Assembly: GCA_964396385.1 (NCBI GenBank)
Contig: CAYNFH010000124.1
Span: 1-19,670 of the forward strand
Direction of reading: 5' to 3'
DNA from: CAYNFH01 sp964396385
GTDB lineage: Bacteria > Armatimonadota > Chthonomonadetes > Chthonomonadales > CAJBBX01
Length of the DNA stretch: 19,670 nucleotides
Positions within the stretch are counted from its first letter, which is position 1, and the number at the start of each line of letters is the position of its first letter. A model generated the notes under the pieces. That model was given only the letters and a program-made list of their open reading frames with translations, made no database searches and was not told where the DNA came from. Of this stretch, positions 15,261-19,670 are shown piece by piece. The translations under genes were made by a program, and so were the position numbers.

Positions 15261-15530
15261 GTGAATGGCAGCTACATCTCCAGGAAGCCAGAACCGGGAG
15301 ACTGTGATACGCTGTTTGTGTATGACGAAGCATCCGAGGATCTGCTTGAGCACGATGAGCGGGCACGGCTTGCGGTGGATTACCGGCGCTGCAAGGAGCA
15401 GGGCTTCGGAGACCTCTTTATTCTCTCCAGACGCGCCGCCGAGCGCTTTCCGACGTTCTGTCGGATGGACGTGTTCGACTTCGATAAGGCGAGTAAAGTA
15501 CCGAAGGGCGTAGTGGAGGTGGACCTATGA
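15261..15530 (+). CDS. Nucleotidyltransferase-fold (DUF6932-like) protein, probably 5'-truncated
   Basis: 89 aa from the only standard start (GTG 15261). The motif 'NGSYISRKPEPGDCDTLFVYD' is the G-S-[FY]-x(n)-P-G-D-x-D signature of minimal nucleotidyltransferase proteins, whose Asp residues bind metal. The C-terminal 'KVPKGVVEV' also matches the DUF6932-type group. The frame is open upstream to 15135, and those codons ('RITQALLNWRDRARVVGLGGRLIV') look like the helix and strand normally preceding the GS motif. No ATG/GTG/TTG start exists there and a stop lies at 15132, so the gene seems to have lost its 5' end or uses a rare start. It overlaps the next gene by ATGA (15527-15530). Family assignment is from memory of motifs. 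Confidence 0.65.
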   Translation: MNGSYISRKPEPGDCDTLFVYDEASEDLLEHDERARLAVDYRRCKEQGFGDLFILSRRAAERFPTFCRMDVFDFDKASKVPKGVVEVDL

Positions 15531-15757
15531 TCACGAACGCGCAACAACTTGATGTGGCGCTCCAGCAGATTTCGAGCTTCGCGGATACGCTTGAGGCCAT
15601 GCGCCTGCACGCAGCCGAGACTAACTCTACGCTGTTCCCGCTGGCCTCCGAGCCATACATCAAGCGCATCCAAGAGCTGAATGCGGAAGTGCGGACTTAC
15701 TTTCAGAATAACGACGGGCAGGCTCTCGCCGGTTCCAGAGCTAGCGCCGGCCGCTAG
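15527..15757 (+). CDS. Small helical partner protein of the nucleotidyltransferase-like gene
   Basis: 76 aa, coupled by a 4-nt overlap to the preceding gene. Predicted mostly helical: 'QQLDVALQQISSFADTLEAMRLH' and 'SEPYIKRIQELNAEVRTYF'. The pattern of an N-terminal MI.N..QL motif, a central helix and a '..EPYI..I..L..E...Y' end is one I associate with short proteins encoded after DUF6932-type genes. The position and size resemble toxin-antitoxin partners, but this is not demonstrated. The last ~10 residues ('LAGSRASAGR') are low-complexity, and the stop codon is part of a hairpin. Confidence 0.65.
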   Translation: MITNAQQLDVALQQISSFADTLEAMRLHAAETNSTLFPLASEPYIKRIQELNAEVRTYFQNNDGQALAGSRASAGR

Positions 15758-15818
15758 CCCTCTTTCGCGAAGCGGGCTACCAGCCCCTACGAGCGCGTGG
15801 CGCGAACCTTTCGCGCAC
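15755..15818 (+). terminator. Two hairpins after the small-protein pair
   Basis: TAGCCC (15755-15760) pairs with GGGCTA (15774-15779) and encloses a TTCGCGAA core like the palindrome at 15119-15134. A second hairpin follows: GTG(G)CGCGAA (15797-15806) with TTCGCGCAC (15810-15818). No T-run. Likely transcript ends or palindromic repeats. Confidence 0.45.
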
Positions 15819-15868
15819 TAATGCGTCCAAGATCGGTAACCCAGCAACGCTGACCTAGTGGAGGACAC

Positions 15869-16904
15869 ATGCGTACAAACACGGTCCGCGGATTTGTCCT
15901 ATTCCTGGTCCTCGCCACCGCGCCGGTCGTCGCCCAGCAACCTCCCAGGCAGCGAGAGGGCGATCTCAGGGTGGGCGACGCCGCCCCGGACCTCACCCTT
16001 CAGGAGCTCCGCACCGGCCATACCGTGCGGCTCGGAGACCTACGGGGGCAGCCGGTGGTCCTCGTGTTTGGGAGCTGTACCTGACCGCCCTTCCGTCACT
16101 CGGTCGGTCTGATCGAGAAGCTCTACGGCGACCGCAAGGACAAAGCCCATCTCTACGCAATCTACATCCGCGAGGCGCACCCCGCGGACGGCCGCCAGCA
16201 CCCGGAGAACATCCGCGAAAACATCCTCATCCAGGATCCCAGAAGCCTCGAGGAGCGCAGGAAGGTGGCCGAGCAGTTCGCCTCGCAGTTCCATGTCTCC
16301 CTGCCCATCCTCGTGGATACGATGGACGACCGCGCCGAGCGGGCCTATCCCGCCTGGCCGGATCGGGTATACGTCATCGACAAGGACGGTAGGATCGCCT
16401 ACAAAGGCGGTCCCGGTCCCGGCGGCTTCTCGATTCCCGCTGCTCAGTCCGCGCTCGATGGCGTGCTCGGCGGCTCTCAGCCGGTGTCCGCTCCCCAGGT
16501 CACCTCTTCCGGCGGCTCGGACCTGCCGCCGATGCTACGCGATCGGCTCACCCTGTTGCTGGACCGAGCGGGAGTGGAGCAGGGCGTGCGCGACCGGGCC
16601 CTGCGCATAGCCATCGATAAGCTTCAGGCCTTCCGCGACGTGGTGCGGGCCCGCCGCGCCCTTCTGGAAGTGAGCGCGGAACAGGACGCTGGGAAGGCGC
16701 TTGCGGCCTACCGGGATGCCCAGCAGCGGTACACAGCAGCCGCTCAGCAGGCCGACCGGGACCTGAGCGGCGACTCTCGGGCTCGATGGCAAGGCGCTCC
16801 TTCAAGCGCGACTCACGGCCATGGGGCTGCTGGGCGTTTCGTTCGTGGCTCCGATGGCGGGCGGCATGGGATCCGGCCTCACGGCGCCGCCTGCTGCCCA
16901 TTAG
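15869..16904 (+). CDS. Iodothyronine-deiodinase-like selenoprotein (in-frame TGA = Sec), with a 3' frameshift
   Basis: Starts at ATG 15869 after GGAGG, with a signal peptide ('GFVLFLVLATAPVVAQQ'). The thioredoxin-like domain follows: 'VGDAAPDLTLQEL', then 'VVLVFGSCT-U-PPFR', where U is TGA 16082-16084 (residue 72). The same frame continues without stops through 'LYAIYIREAHPADG', 'ILVDTMDDRAERAYPAWPDRVYVIDKDG' and 'AYKGGPGPGGF', all typical of the deiodinase family. A SECIS hairpin follows at 16099-16117. Relatives reduce peroxides or halogenated compounds through Sec or Cys; substrate unknown. After a helical tail, the uncorrected frame runs into low-quality sequence to 16996. Removing one G near 16769 joins a frame reading 'LGLDGKALLQARLTAMGLLG' and ending at TAG 16902-16904, giving about 344 residues. 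That extra base is a sequencing error or a real lesion. Confidence 0.92.
16082..16084 (+). other. Selenocysteine codon (TGA)
   Basis: In-frame TGA within GSCT-TGA-PPFR. Coding continues in the same frame for about 230 codons with strong family similarity, and a SECIS-like hairpin starts 15 nt later. Conventional gene calling would stop here and call a second gene from 16265. Confidence 0.93.
16099..16117 (+). promoter_or_regulatory. Bacterial SECIS element
   Basis: CTCGGTC (16099-16105) pairs with GATCGAG (16111-16117), seven pairs including one G-U, around the loop GGTCT (16106-16110). The loop contains GGUC, as in the E. coli fdhF SECIS bound by SelB. The loop begins 22 nt after the TGA, within the range known for bacterial SECIS elements. 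Confidence 0.85.
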
Positions 16905-16930
16905 ATTCCCGCCCGCGAGCTTGCATCGGC

Positions 16931-16960
16931 TTGCTGCCGCAGCGGCAAATCTGGTATACT
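16931..16960 (+). promoter_or_regulatory. Sigma70-type promoter of uvrB
   Basis: TTGCTG (16931-16936), 18 nt, TATACT (16955-16960); a second TATACT follows at 16965-16970. It lies 71 nt before the uvrB ATG, downstream of the selenoprotein gene. No convincing LexA box was recognised. Confidence 0.5.
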
Positions 16961-16979
16961 AAGCTATACTATTTGACCC

Positions 16980-17011
16980 ACGAAACGAGCCCCTGACGGG
17001 GTTCGTTTCGT
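16980..17011 (+). other. 14-bp hairpin in the uvrB leader
   Basis: ACGAAACGAGCCCC (16980-16993) pairs with GGGGTTCGTTTCGT (16998-17011), one G-U pair, loop TGAC. It lies between the predicted promoter and the ribosome site GAGGGG (17019-17024). It may be the terminator of the upstream gene or a leader structure. Confidence 0.55.
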
Positions 17012-17031
17012 CGTTTCAGAGGGGTGAGTCC

Positions 17032-19670
<2,639 letters not shown>

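Noticed and set aside
15119..15781. Integron attC sites flanking the small gene pair
   Set aside because: No GTTRRRY/RYYYAAC core sites in the expected arrangement and no integrase are seen; palindromes alone are insufficient.
16265..16996. Separate gene starting at ATG 16265
   Set aside because: It is the C-terminal continuation of the selenoprotein in the same frame; the ATG is internal to a conserved domain.
16980..17031. LexA/SOS box before uvrB
   Set aside because: The GTTCG/CGAAAC pieces are arms of a hairpin and do not match either the CTGT-N8-ACAG or the GAAC-N4-GTTC form.

Overview
The window is about 19.7 kb of GC-rich bacterial DNA. A run of 10 Ns at 11054-11063 marks it as a draft or metagenome-derived contig. 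No rRNA or tRNA gene was seen. The organism cannot be named from the sequence alone. High GC, many short intergenic repeat families that run into gene ends, and a bacterial selenocysteine gene would fit an environmental lineage such as Armatimonadota or a neighbouring phylum, but that placement is weak.

Layout. 1-201 holds a compound inverted repeat. The plus strand from 202 to 3900 carries a Gfo/Idh/MocA oxidoreductase, two adjacent membrane-anchored proteins that look like diverged paralogues with helical-repeat tails, and a GNAT acetyltransferase. A leader region follows (perfect 17-bp hairpin, TTGACA promoter, T-tract hairpin). Next come lysA, an M50 metalloprotease and trpS; the last two overlap by ATGA. 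Converging on trpS is a minus-strand cluster: an NTF2-like protein, a truncated haemoglobin and an ankyrin-repeat protein. An MFS transporter follows on the minus strand, bracketed by two direct copies of a ~140-bp repeat, then a two-domain VOC protein broken by the assembly gap. From 11783 the plus strand resumes with a glycine-rich stress protein, a membrane-anchored SGNH hydrolase, a secreted SUMF1-fold protein and a small two-gene pair (nucleotidyltransferase-fold protein plus a 76-aa partner) that resembles a toxin-antitoxin or defence pair.

The two most notable items are at the right end. First, the reading frame starting at 15869 meets an in-frame TGA at 16082 inside the motif GSCT-(TGA)-PPFR. 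This is the active-site signature of iodothyronine-deiodinase-like proteins, so the TGA is read here as selenocysteine. A 7-bp hairpin with a GGUCU loop lies at 16099-16117, the right place for a bacterial SECIS. Conventional gene calling would split this gene in two. It also has an apparent +1 frameshift near 16769 that changes its C-terminus. Second, uvrB starts at 17032 and is interrupted by a 525-residue intein inserted exactly between the Lys and Thr of the Walker A motif. The intein has splicing blocks, a two-motif LAGLIDADG endonuclease and an unusual Cro/C1-type helix-turn-helix segment. uvrB runs off the right edge.

The gene order does not describe one pathway. Apart from short coupled groups (the paralogue pair, M50-trpS, the minus-strand cluster and the small pair), the genes look like independent housekeeping and accessory units separated by interspersed repeats.
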